Source: Hyunsoonleella aquatilis (lineage in GTDB: Bacteria > Bacteroidota > Bacteroidia > Flavobacteriales > Flavobacteriaceae). From it: a stretch of DNA of 64,000 bases. The notes beneath the pieces were generated by a model. That model did no database searches. It was given only the letters and a program-made list of their open reading frames with translations, and was not told the origin of the DNA. Of the stretch, positions 17,886 through 26,486 are shown piece after piece (positions within the stretch are counted from its first letter, which is position 1; the number at the start of each line of letters is the position of its first letter). A program made the position numbers and the translations under genes. The stretch is from contig NZ_JACNMF010000001.1 of NCBI RefSeq assembly GCF_014270105.1, positions 1,109,560-1,173,559 of the forward strand, given 5' to 3'.

Positions 17886-18952
17886 TAAACGTAACAAAAA
17901 CCTTTTTGCCTCCTCAAGAGGAATATCAAAAGATACTCAATAAAGCTTGGCATTCTGGCTGGATGACTAATAGGGGTCTTTTGGTTCAGGAGCTTGAGAA
18001 TAAGTTGAAAACTTATTTGGGCGTATCTAACATTATTGCAATGGCAAATGGAACTTTGCCACTGCAAATAGCGCTAAAGGCTTTAGGTATAAAAGGAGAA
18101 GTTATCACAACACCTTTTAGTTATGTAGCTACCACCAGTAGTATTGTTTGGGAAGGCTGTACGCCCGTTTTTGTCGATATTCATCCAGACTACTTAACAA
18201 TAGACGAAACTAAAATTGAAGAGGCAATAACGTCAAAAACCACTGCTATTTTGGCTACACACGTTTTTGGAAACCCCTGCAACATTGAGGCTATTGAGAG
18301 CATTGCAAAAAAAAATAGTCTGAAGGTAATATATGATGCTGCGCATTGTTTTGGCGTTGAGTATAATGGGAAATCTATATTTAATTACGGAGACGTAAGC
18401 ACCTGTAGTTTTCATGCTACCAAACTATTTCATACGGCCGAAGGCGGTGCCATATTTTGCAATGCTGAACAGTACAATGCCATGTTTTACCATCATAATT
18501 TTGGGCATAAAGGAAAAGAAGCGTTTCAAGGACTCGGAATCAATTCAAAAATGAGCGAATTACAAGCCGCAATGGGTTTAAGTGTTTTGCCATATTTGTC
18601 TGAAATTGTAAAAAGGAGAGGAAATATAGTAAGTCTTTATAATGAATTTTTGAAGGAAGTAGGTTTGTCATCATTTAAATTAAGACCCGGTACAAAATGG
18701 AATAATAGTTATTTTCCAGTTATTTTTAATAGCGAATCACAATTGTTAAAAGTTAAAAATGAACTAGAAACAGATGATATATTTACCCGCCGTTATTTTT
18801 ACCCGAGTTTGAATACATTGCCATATTTAGAAAATAAGTGTATGCCTGTAGCAGATTTAATTTCCAAAAGAATTTTGTGCCTACCTCTTTTTGATAGCTT
18901 ATCTATAAAATCTGCAGAAGTAATTTGTAGAATAATAAAAAAGTGCCTATGA
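17882..18952 (+). CDS. DegT/DnrJ/EryC1/StrS family sugar aminotransferase
   Basis: PLP-dependent enzyme of the family that aminates keto-sugar nucleotides to make amino-deoxy sugars. In 356 residues the active-site landmarks are intact: VIYDAAHCFG supplies the Asp that binds the pyridine nitrogen, and SFHATKLFHTAEGGAIF contains the Schiff-base Lys. ITTPFSYVATTSS and PVFVDIHPD are also family blocks. No nucleotide-sugar 4,6-dehydratase or epimerase gene lies in the window, so its keto-sugar substrate must come from elsewhere in the genome. It overlaps both neighbours by ATGA. Confidence 0.9.
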   Translation: MINVTKTFLPPQEEYQKILNKAWHSGWMTNRGLLVQELENKLKTYLGVSNIIAMANGTLPLQIALKALGIKGEVITTPFSYVATTSSIVWEGCTPVFVDIHPDYLTIDETKIEEAITSKTTAILATHVFGNPCNIEAIESIAKKNSLKVIYDAAHCFGVEYNGKSIFNYGDVSTCSFHATKLFHTAEGGAIFCNAEQYNAMFYHHNFGHKGKEAFQGLGINSKMSELQAAMGLSVLPYLSEIVKRRGNIVSLYNEFLKEVGLSSFKLRPGTKWNNSYFPVIFNSESQLLKVKNELETDDIFTRRYFYPSLNTLPYLENKCMPVADLISKRILCLPLFDSLSIKSAEVICRIIKKCL

Positions 18953-19662
18953 AACTAGGTATAATGCAACCTTATTTTATGCCTTATCTAGGGTATATTG
19001 GGCTCGTCAATTACGTAGATCATTTCATTCTTTTTGATACGCCTCAGTTTATTAGGCATGGTTGGATCGAGCGCAACCAGATATTGAAATTGGATGGAGA
19101 GCCTATGTATATAAAAGTACCTTTAATTAAGCATTCTAGAAATACTTCGATAAAAGATGTTTCCATAAATAATAGGATAAACTGGAAAGATAAAATCTTA
19201 GCCCAGCTATCGCATTATAAAAAGCGAGCCCCACATTATAGCAGTGTCATAAAAATGCTAGATTCAATTTTTGAATACGATTATGAGAGCATAGTTGATT
19301 TGAATTACAAAGCATTGTCAGAAGTATGTAGTTATTTGGATATAAAAACTCCAATATCAATTTGGTCCGAAATGGATATAGAAATTGAAAGTGTAAATTC
19401 ACCTGATGAGTGGGCCCTCAATATCTGCAAGGCTTTAAATGCAGATAGTTATTACAATCCGCCGGGAGGGCGTTCTTTTTTTGATATTGAAAAATATGAT
19501 AAAGCTGGGGTAAAATTGAATTTTCTTGAGGTGAACCAAAGAAGTTACAAGCAGTTTAGTGAAGGATTCGTACCTTATTTGTCCATAATTGATACTTTAA
19601 TGTTTTGTGATAAGGAAGAGATTCGTCTAATTTTGAACGACCTGAATATCAAACAAGAGTAA
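18949..19662 (+). CDS. WbqC-like family protein
   Basis: A 237-residue protein of the WbqC family, found in O-antigen and other glycan clusters next to DegT aminotransferases; its reaction is not established as far as I know. Family features seen are the opening KLGIMQPYFMPYLGYIGLVN, the DTPQFIRHGWIERNQIL block, and the C-terminal NPPGGRSFFDIEKYDKAGV. The ATG at 18949 overlaps the previous stop as ATGA and is preferred to an upstream GTG at 18943. The tight coupling suggests that it acts on the aminated sugar. Confidence 0.9.
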   Translation: MKLGIMQPYFMPYLGYIGLVNYVDHFILFDTPQFIRHGWIERNQILKLDGEPMYIKVPLIKHSRNTSIKDVSINNRINWKDKILAQLSHYKKRAPHYSSVIKMLDSIFEYDYESIVDLNYKALSEVCSYLDIKTPISIWSEMDIEIESVNSPDEWALNICKALNADSYYNPPGGRSFFDIEKYDKAGVKLNFLEVNQRSYKQFSEGFVPYLSIIDTLMFCDKEEIRLILNDLNIKQE

Positions 19663-20595
19663 ATGATTAGCAAATCACCGATCAATAAAGAAAGTCTGAA
19701 AAAAAATGTTGTAGCCACAGCATCGGCAAGAGCTGGGTGGAAATTGATCTTGGAAACTTTGCCTAAAGACGCCGAGATTTTATTGCCTTCCTATATTGGT
19801 GTTACCGACAGGGAAGGCTCGGGAATTTATGATCCGGTTACAGATTTAGGCGTTAGGCATGACTTTTACCCTTTAAATCAAGATTTATCTATTTCAATTC
19901 CAGAAATTAAGAGTAAAATACGAGAGAAGAATTATAGCCTTATTTTAGTCGTGCACTATTTTGGCTTCAAAGTTCGCAACATAAAAAACATAAAGAAATT
20001 GTGCGAGGACAGCAATATTATTCTTGTTGAAGATTGTGCACACCTATACAATTACAATATGCTCTGGGCGTCTGACGCAGGCTCATTTGGAGATTATGCG
20101 TTTTATTCCTTGCACAAAAATTTTCCTATTAAAAGTGGCGGGTTATTAGTTCAAAATAATAAAAATCACAATAAAATAATAAGTTCGTCAAAAGATAAAA
20201 ATAGTGTTTACTTTGAAACCTTGATGAAGTATCAGGTAGAAGCAATAGCTCAAAAACGTATTGAAAATTTTAAATTTCTTGAAGCACAAATTTCGAATGT
20301 AAGCGGCGTTAAACCTTTTAAAAAGCTTCAAAAAGGAGATATACCCCATAATTACCCCATTATTGTGGATAATCATTTAAGAGAGAAGTTATACTTTTCG
20401 CTAATTGACAAGGGTATTATGCTCATAGCGCTGTACTACCGTTTAATTGAGCCATTAAAAATTTCCAAATTCGAAAGCATGCAGTTTTTGGCGAATAATA
20501 TTTTGAACTTGCCTGTTCATCAAGATATTGATCAAAATGAAATTGTTATTTTGGTAAATATGATTAAAAAATCTTTAAAGGAATTGAACTCATGA
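19663..20595 (+). CDS. Divergent DegT-like PLP-dependent enzyme (first of a pair)
   Basis: A 310-residue protein with a fold type I aminotransferase layout but weak similarity to ordinary DegT proteins. It keeps a probable PLP-nitrogen Asp in ILVEDCAHLYNYN and a probable Schiff-base Lys in YSLHKNFPIKSGGLLV. The start TASARAGWKLILETL and ILLPSYIGVTDREG correspond to the PLP phosphate-binding region. It is shorter than DegT (usually 360-400 residues) and lacks part of the C-terminal domain. It follows the WbqC-like gene without a gap and overlaps the next gene by ATGA. Reaction unknown; amination or another PLP reaction on a sugar is inference. Confidence 0.7.
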   Translation: MISKSPINKESLKKNVVATASARAGWKLILETLPKDAEILLPSYIGVTDREGSGIYDPVTDLGVRHDFYPLNQDLSISIPEIKSKIREKNYSLILVVHYFGFKVRNIKNIKKLCEDSNIILVEDCAHLYNYNMLWASDAGSFGDYAFYSLHKNFPIKSGGLLVQNNKNHNKIISSSKDKNSVYFETLMKYQVEAIAQKRIENFKFLEAQISNVSGVKPFKKLQKGDIPHNYPIIVDNHLREKLYFSLIDKGIMLIALYYRLIEPLKISKFESMQFLANNILNLPVHQDIDQNEIVILVNMIKKSLKELNS

Positions 20596-21548
20596 GAGCT
20601 ATTGGAGGATTTTTTGAGTTGGAGTTACCAGACGGCAAATCCCTTTACCATGATGAAGCCATTAAACTTTCAACCGGTAGGGCCTGCCTTGGTTTGATTT
20701 TAAAAACTAACACTTTCAGCAAAATATACCTGCCTTACTATTGTTGCGATGCTTTATTTGAGCCACTGGATTTACAAGGTGTGCCTTTTGAATTTTATGC
20801 TATCGATAAAAATCTAGAGATAAATGATACCATTAAGTTAAACCCAAATGAAGCTATTGTTTACTGTAATTTTTTCGGCATAAAATCTAACTACGTAAAT
20901 GAATTAATTAAGCGTTACGGAAATCAATTGATTATTGATAATTCCCATTCTTTTTTTTCAAAAGGTTTTTCCAATAACATTTCATTTACCACGGCCAGAA
21001 AATATTTTGGAGTCCCCGACGGCGCTTTTTTATACGCGCCCAAAGAGGTCCCAAGTTCAGGCATCGAAAGAAATAATGATGTATACCTAAACCATAATGT
21101 AAATAGACTTTTAGGGAACCAGGAAAAGGCCTATCGAGAGTTTCTGTCTTATGAAGCATCCCTTAATTGTGATATTCGTCAAATTTCCTCGGTTTCAGAA
21201 TCGTTATTAAAACTGGTTGATTATAAAGAGGTTAGAAAAATAAGGAATGAGAATTTCAATTTTTATAAAAATGAGTTTGCCCACCTCAATAAAATTGAAA
21301 TTGGTGACGATGAAAAAGATTGTTTTTGTTACCCTTTATTGCTTAACGAAAAGATTGATGTGCAAAAGCTATTTAACCAAAATATTTTTATTCCTTCGTA
21401 TTGGAATGATGTTGTACAGAGGGTTTCTGCTAAAGATTATGCATTTGAAATTGCGCTTAGCAAGGATTTGTTGCCATTGCCCATTGACCATAGGTACACT
21501 GAAATCGATTTAAGACGGGTAGTTGTCGCTATAAAACAACTGATCTAG
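20592..21548 (+). CDS. Highly divergent PLP-enzyme-like protein (second of a pair)
   Basis: A 318-residue protein that I place tentatively in the DegT-like superfamily. It shows STGRACLGLILKTN in the position of the phosphate-binding helix, LIIDNSHSFFSKG in the position of the PLP Asp block, and FTTARKYFGVPDGAFLY with a lysine where the Schiff base would lie. Similarity to the preceding protein is at the level of layout (YLPYYCCDALFEPLDL against ILLPSYIGVTDREG), so the two may form a heteromer. If the Lys and Asp assignments are wrong this is a protein of unknown fold. Confidence 0.6.
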   Translation: MRAIGGFFELELPDGKSLYHDEAIKLSTGRACLGLILKTNTFSKIYLPYYCCDALFEPLDLQGVPFEFYAIDKNLEINDTIKLNPNEAIVYCNFFGIKSNYVNELIKRYGNQLIIDNSHSFFSKGFSNNISFTTARKYFGVPDGAFLYAPKEVPSSGIERNNDVYLNHNVNRLLGNQEKAYREFLSYEASLNCDIRQISSVSESLLKLVDYKEVRKIRNENFNFYKNEFAHLNKIEIGDDEKDCFCYPLLLNEKIDVQKLFNQNIFIPSYWNDVVQRVSAKDYAFEIALSKDLLPLPIDHRYTEIDLRRVVVAIKQLI

Positions 21549-21553
21549 GCGCC

Positions 21554-22585
21554 ATGGCAGATATGTATCAAAATAAAGATAGAACCCCATATTTCAAAAA
21601 AGACGATAGTCTTGAAGAAGCGCTTTTGGATTTGAATCGATTAATTGGAGGTATTCAACCAAAGAATAATTATTTTTCCGATAAACGGCCAATTATTTTA
21701 ATTATTGGATGCCCGCGTTCTGGTTCAACCGTCATGTTGCAGTGGTTGGCTTCGCTGGGGCTATTTTCTTATCCATCAAACTTAATTGCTAGGTTTTATA
21801 AAAACCCTTACATAGGTATTAGGGTGCAACAATCTATTTTGGAATTTGACCCCTTAAACCAAATGGGGTTCCATCAAACTGAAATCAACTTTAAATCGTC
21901 CCTTGGTAAAACCATGGGAGCATTAAGCCCAAGTGAGTTTTGGTATTATTGGTACGAATATTTTAAGTTTGGTGAAAACACCCAAAAGCTTTCAAAAAGC
22001 CAGTTGAAAAAGGTAGATGGAGAGAGGTTTTTAAAAGAACTTTATGCTTTTGAGTATCTAACGGGAAAGCCTTTGGTAATGAAGGGCATGTTGCTCAATT
22101 GGAATATCCCATATTTGTATCAATTAAATAGTAATTTTTTGTTTATTAATTTAACAAGAGAACCTACTTTAAACGCCCAATCACTATTGTTGGCAAGGGA
22201 GAAGTTTTTTAATAATAGAAATAAGTGGTATTCTTTTAAGCCCCAGGAATATAGCACCTTAAAGCATGAAGATCCAATTACACAAGTAGCAGGTCAAGTG
22301 GTTTATACACAGAATGCGGTGGATGTTGGGCTTTCTGAATTGCCAAAGAAGAATGTGCTACACGTACAATATGAAGATTTTTGTTCCAATCCTGCGGTTT
22401 TTTTACATAACCTAATACGTAAATACAACGACTTATCAGGTGAAGGCAAGCTAAATTGCGATACTGTTAGTTTTACAGAAAACAGGTTTGTAGCCAATAC
22501 GGAAATTAGACTGAGCAATGCAGATATGCATCAGCTCGAGAAAAAAATTGAGTTTTTCCGAAATAAATTAGCTCAAGAATCATAA
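21554..22585 (+). CDS. PAPS-dependent sulfotransferase family protein
   Basis: Transfers sulfate from PAPS to a hydroxyl or amine of an acceptor. The 343-residue protein has the 5'-phosphosulfate-binding loop IIGCPRSGSTVMLQWLASLG (about 50-69) and, further on, FINLTREPTLNAQSLLLARE, which fits the 3'-phosphate-binding Arg/Ser block. VLHVQYEDFCSNP is the usual strand before the C-terminal helices. CysC and CysQ at the head of the same locus provide the donor and clear its product, which strongly suggests a sulfated glycan. TAATG overlap couples it to the next gene. Confidence 0.9.
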   Translation: MADMYQNKDRTPYFKKDDSLEEALLDLNRLIGGIQPKNNYFSDKRPIILIIGCPRSGSTVMLQWLASLGLFSYPSNLIARFYKNPYIGIRVQQSILEFDPLNQMGFHQTEINFKSSLGKTMGALSPSEFWYYWYEYFKFGENTQKLSKSQLKKVDGERFLKELYAFEYLTGKPLVMKGMLLNWNIPYLYQLNSNFLFINLTREPTLNAQSLLLAREKFFNNRNKWYSFKPQEYSTLKHEDPITQVAGQVVYTQNAVDVGLSELPKKNVLHVQYEDFCSNPAVFLHNLIRKYNDLSGEGKLNCDTVSFTENRFVANTEIRLSNADMHQLEKKIEFFRNKLAQES

Positions 22586-23511
22586 TGGAAAGTCCTGTAG
22601 TTTCAGTTTGTGTTCAAACCTATAATCACGTTAGCTACATTAAGCAGTGTTTAGACGGTATATTAATGCAAAAAACAGATTTTGAATTTGAAATCATCAT
22701 AGGGGAGGACGAAAGTAGTGATGGCACTCGGGATATTTGTATTGCTTATGCCAAGAAACACCTTGATAAAATTAGATTGTTTTTGCGTTCGCGAAAAGAT
22801 GTCATTTATATAAATGACAAGCCTACAGGGCGCTTTAATGTAATTGAAAATCTAAAAGCATCCAAAGGCAAATATATTGCTTTGTGCGAAGGAGATGACT
22901 ATTGGACAGACTCCTTGAAATTGCAGAAGCAGGTAGATTTTATGGAAGAAAACCCTGAATATGGTATTTGTTTTCATAATGTAGAGCAACTGAATTCCTT
23001 AAGCGAATTGAAACGCGATACCATCCCAAATGTGGTAAAAGATGAACAATTTGCTATCAAAGATTATATCTTAGCTAACAAAACGGCTACTTGCTCAATT
23101 ATGTTCAAGAGAAAAAACTTGAATATTGGGGAGTTGCCAAACTGGTTTAAAAAACTACCATTTGCGGATTTAGCAATGATATTAATTGTTATGAAAAACT
23201 CTAATAAGAAGGGTATGGTGCTTAAGGATAAAATGGGGGTCTATAGAATACATGAAAATGGTGTGCATGGGGCTTACCATAAGAATACTAAAGGCTTGAT
23301 TAGCGCATACAAACAGCATATTCGTTTTACCAAAATAATCCGTAAAAATTGGTTGTTTGAAAGAGATTATAGGGTAGTGGTTTATAAAAAACTTAAAAAT
23401 GTTTATCAATCGTTATATCTTCTTTATAAGCAAAATAAAAGTTCTTTTAGAATGGTACAATCTAAAGTTTTTACACTCTACTATAAGTTTTTGATAAAAA
23501 AATTTTCATGA
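22585..23511 (+). CDS. Glycosyltransferase family 2
   Basis: A 308-residue GT-A fold transferase. VSVCVQTYNHVSYIKQCLDG opens the nucleotide-binding domain, IIIGEDESSDGTRDI follows, and the metal-binding aspartates are in LCEGDDYWTD (about residues 97-106). The variant CVQTYNH and EGDDYW are typical of a group found in bacterial O-antigen clusters. The C-terminal 80 residues are basic and may sit at the membrane. It starts a run of nine consecutive glycosyltransferase genes and ends with an ATGA overlap. Sugar specificity is unknown. Confidence 0.9.
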   Translation: MESPVVSVCVQTYNHVSYIKQCLDGILMQKTDFEFEIIIGEDESSDGTRDICIAYAKKHLDKIRLFLRSRKDVIYINDKPTGRFNVIENLKASKGKYIALCEGDDYWTDSLKLQKQVDFMEENPEYGICFHNVEQLNSLSELKRDTIPNVVKDEQFAIKDYILANKTATCSIMFKRKNLNIGELPNWFKKLPFADLAMILIVMKNSNKKGMVLKDKMGVYRIHENGVHGAYHKNTKGLISAYKQHIRFTKIIRKNWLFERDYRVVVYKKLKNVYQSLYLLYKQNKSSFRMVQSKVFTLYYKFLIKKFS

Positions 23512-24641
23512 AAAAAATCCTTTTTATATCTCATGAAATGTCCAGAACTGGGGCGCCTATGGTGTTGTTGTATTTGTTGCAATGGATCAGAAAGCACCAC
23601 TCTGATGTGATTGTGGATGTACTAGCGCTTCAAAATGGAGGGCTTGAGGATGATTTCAAAAAGATATCTAGAAACTATTATGATTATAAAGCTTTGGACA
23701 ATGGCGATAAACTAACATTCCTACAACGATTATTGTTAAAGCTGAAGATATTAAAAACAAGGAACTACCATCAAGAATTGATAGAGGCCCTAACAGCCAA
23801 CAATTACAATGTCATTTATGGTAATACGGTATTGTCGCTTCCATTTGCAAAGCAATTGGTTCAACTGAATAAAAAAAGTAGATTAATCCTGCACGTTCAT
23901 GAGCTTAATGCAATTATAAAACAGACGCTACCGAATTTTAGAGATTACATAAATTTTATAGATCATTTTATTGCGCCCTCTAATCTGGTCAAAACAAATT
24001 TACAAGACCATTGGGGGATAGAAGAGAACATTGACGTGGTTTATGAATGTTCCCAGACAAAAGCAGTAACATCACAACAAAAAGTTAGCACAACCTTTAC
24101 TGTTGGAGCATCTGGCACGGTACATTGGCGAAAGGGACATGATGTTTTTGTTCAAGTAGCACGCTATATTCACGCCAATTATCCAGATGTTAAAATGCAG
24201 TTTGTTTGGGTAGGGCATATTCCTGCTCAGGAAAAGATTATTTTAGATGAAGATTTGCTAAAACTAGGGCTGATTGATAAGGTAAAGTTTATAGGCGAAA
24301 TTGAGGACACCTTAGAGCATTACAGTGCTTTTGATGTTTTTGTAATGACCTCAAGAGAAGATCCTTTTCCATTGGTGTGTATCGAGCTTGGCATGCTAGG
24401 CAAGCCTATAATATGTTTTGAGGGTGCGACGGGAACAGAAGAAATTTTAGGTAATGGAGGCGGAAAGATCGTACCATATTTAAGTATCGAGGCCATGGCC
24501 AGTGCCATTTTGTTTTATTATGAAAATGAATCCGAAAAAATAACGCAGGGCGAAAAAAATAAAGAAGCCTTTAGTCAATTTTCACCTGAAAAAATCTGCC
24601 CTCAATTATTTGAAATCATAAGTAAAAATTGTAGAAATTGA
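23508..24641 (+). CDS. Glycosyltransferase family 4 (GT-B)
   Basis: A 377-residue retaining GT-B enzyme. ILFISHEMSRTGAPMVLLYL is the N-terminal glycine/proline-containing acceptor region often seen in GT4 enzymes. VGASGTVHWRKGHDVFVQVA begins the donor domain, and EDPFPLVCIELGMLGKP supplies the E-x7-E type motif that binds the nucleotide sugar. It overlaps the upstream GT2 gene by ATGA. Donor and acceptor cannot be inferred. Confidence 0.9.
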   Translation: MKKILFISHEMSRTGAPMVLLYLLQWIRKHHSDVIVDVLALQNGGLEDDFKKISRNYYDYKALDNGDKLTFLQRLLLKLKILKTRNYHQELIEALTANNYNVIYGNTVLSLPFAKQLVQLNKKSRLILHVHELNAIIKQTLPNFRDYINFIDHFIAPSNLVKTNLQDHWGIEENIDVVYECSQTKAVTSQQKVSTTFTVGASGTVHWRKGHDVFVQVARYIHANYPDVKMQFVWVGHIPAQEKIILDEDLLKLGLIDKVKFIGEIEDTLEHYSAFDVFVMTSREDPFPLVCIELGMLGKPIICFEGATGTEEILGNGGGKIVPYLSIEAMASAILFYYENESEKITQGEKNKEAFSQFSPEKICPQLFEIISKNCRN

Positions 24642-24655
24642 TCGTTATCTTTTAA

Positions 24656-25618
24656 ATGCAACCCCTAATATCCATAATAGTTCCCAATTACAACCACGAG
24701 CCTTACTTAAGGCAGCGTTTGGATAGTGTTTTTAACCAAACCTATCCTAATTATGAGGTGATTTTATTAGACGATAAAAGCACTGACCAGAGTAGGGAGA
24801 TATTTTTGGAATATGCCAAAAACAAAAAAGTCAGCCATTGTATTATTAATGAAAAAAATTCTGGAAGCACTTTTAAACAGTGGAACAAGGGGATTGCATT
24901 GGCCAAAGGAGAATATATTTGGATTGCAGAAACCGATGATTTTTGCGAACCTAATTTTTTAGAAACTGTGGTGGCCCCCATGGTTGAAGATAATGATGTG
25001 GTATTATCATTTTGCCAGTCTTTAAGGGTAAATAGCGAGGGCGAGGTTGCAGGAACATGGCTAACACACACGGCGGAATTTGACCCCAATATTTTTTCTG
25101 ATGATTTTGTTTTGGATGGTAATCGTTTTATCCAGGATTATCTCATCCATAAAAACGTGATACCCAATGCTAGTGCGGTTCTCATAAGAAAGGATACTTT
25201 AAAAGCAATGGTACCACTGGATTTTAAACCATTTATGAAGTACAATGCGGATTGGTTTTACTATCTGAAATTGGTCTGCAACCATAAAATAGCTTTTTGT
25301 GCAAAACCGTTAAACGCATTCCGTTACCATAATACAAGTGTAATAGGGAGGGCTCATGGAGAAAGTGGTAAACTGAAAATTCTAAATATGGAACTGGAAT
25401 TACGCGACTATATGATCTCCTATTTGAAAACGGCCAGCCTAAGTAATATTACTCATATAAAAAAAGAGTGGATAAAAGGAAATCGCGTATTGCATTTCGA
25501 GATTGTTTATATTTTTCTGAAAAAAAAGCAATATGCCAAGTCTTTGGCTTATATTTTTAGACGACCTTACCTAGGGGTTAGAATCTTAAAGAAAATTTTG
25601 AAAAAAACCGGTAGTTAA
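24656..25618 (+). CDS. Glycosyltransferase family 2
   Basis: A 320-residue GT-A enzyme. LISIIVPNYNHEPYLRQRLD, VILLDDKSTDQSREI and IWIAETDDFCEPNF (the metal site, about 83-96) are classic GT2 blocks. The C-terminal part, including FRYHNTSVIGRAHGESG, resembles the region that positions the acceptor. It is separated from the previous gene by 14 bases and is followed by a divergent GT-A gene. The last 40 residues are rich in lysine and aromatic residues. Confidence 0.9.
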   Translation: MQPLISIIVPNYNHEPYLRQRLDSVFNQTYPNYEVILLDDKSTDQSREIFLEYAKNKKVSHCIINEKNSGSTFKQWNKGIALAKGEYIWIAETDDFCEPNFLETVVAPMVEDNDVVLSFCQSLRVNSEGEVAGTWLTHTAEFDPNIFSDDFVLDGNRFIQDYLIHKNVIPNASAVLIRKDTLKAMVPLDFKPFMKYNADWFYYLKLVCNHKIAFCAKPLNAFRYHNTSVIGRAHGESGKLKILNMELELRDYMISYLKTASLSNITHIKKEWIKGNRVLHFEIVYIFLKKKQYAKSLAYIFRRPYLGVRILKKILKKTGS

Positions 25619-25631
25619 GCCTATAGAATTC

Positions 25632-26486
25632 ATGGAAGGTATTTCGGTAATTACATGCTCTAGATCAACCAGGGTTCCTGCATCTTTTCTTAATAATATT
25701 ACAGAAACCATTGGGATTGAACATGAGGTAATTGCCATTGATAATTCTGAAAACAAATATTCCATTTTCGAGGCCTACAACTTAGGAGTAGCTCAAAGCA
25801 ATTATGATATACTGTGCTTTGTACACGATGATATAAAAGTACACACCAATAACTGGGGAAAGATTTTAGGAGAGCTATTCTCCTCAAACCCCTCTATCGG
25901 GTTAGTCGGAGTCACCGGAACTCGGGTTAAAACTAAAATGCCTTCCACGTGGTGGAGTTGTCCAGAGGAAGAAAAAGTATTACGTATTATTCAGCACTTC
26001 GAAAAAGGTAAAGTTGAAAACTGGCATACAGGTTTTGAAAAGCATAGTCTTATAGATGTGGCCGTAATTGATGGGGTATTTATGGTAGCCAAAAAAGGTG
26101 ATTCCGTAAAATTTGACGAGAGTTTCAAAGGCTTTCACAATTACGATTTGCACCTGTCCTTTGAAACTTTAAAAAAAGGCAAAAAGGTAGTGGCAACAAA
26201 CAAGATATTGATCGAGCATTTTTCCTATGGGACTTTAAATAAGTCCTGGTTTGCTTCCGCTATCCAAATTCATAAGATGTACAGTAATTTATTGCCACTA
26301 AAGGTGAACACCAAAATGAAAGAGAAGGATATTAAGCGGTTGGAAATTGAAAACGGAATTTGGATGGCCTATAAGTTGCTTGAGCTAAAATTGAAAAAAC
26401 AGGCATTAGCAATTTGGTTACAAATTTTCCGTTTGAAACCAATTTCAAAGTTTCATTTAAAATTTTTAAAAGCTTTTTTGTCATAG
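25632..26486 (+). CDS. Glycosyltransferase-like protein (StrF-like GT-A)
   Basis: A 284-residue protein of the StrF-like branch of GT-A enzymes. Family blocks are ISVITCSRSTRVPASF, HEVIAIDNSENKYSIFEAYN, and CFVHDDIKVHTNNW, in which HDD replaces the usual DxD. IDGVFMVAKKGDSVKFDE and FKGFHNYDLHLSFE complete the active-site side. The stop shares a base with the GTG start of the next gene. Substrates are unknown. Confidence 0.85.
   Translation: MEGISVITCSRSTRVPASFLNNITETIGIEHEVIAIDNSENKYSIFEAYNLGVAQSNYDILCFVHDDIKVHTNNWGKILGELFSSNPSIGLVGVTGTRVKTKMPSTWWSCPEEEKVLRIIQHFEKGKVENWHTGFEKHSLIDVAVIDGVFMVAKKGDSVKFDESFKGFHNYDLHLSFETLKKGKKVVATNKILIEHFSYGTLNKSWFASAIQIHKMYSNLLPLKVNTKMKEKDIKRLEIENGIWMAYKLLELKLKKQALAIWLQIFRLKPISKFHLKFLKAFLS

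Noticed and set aside
26414-26485. Upstream TTG start of the GT2 gene at 26486
   Set aside because: The extra codons overlap the preceding gene and lack GT2 sequence; the GTG at 26486 is coupled to the previous stop.
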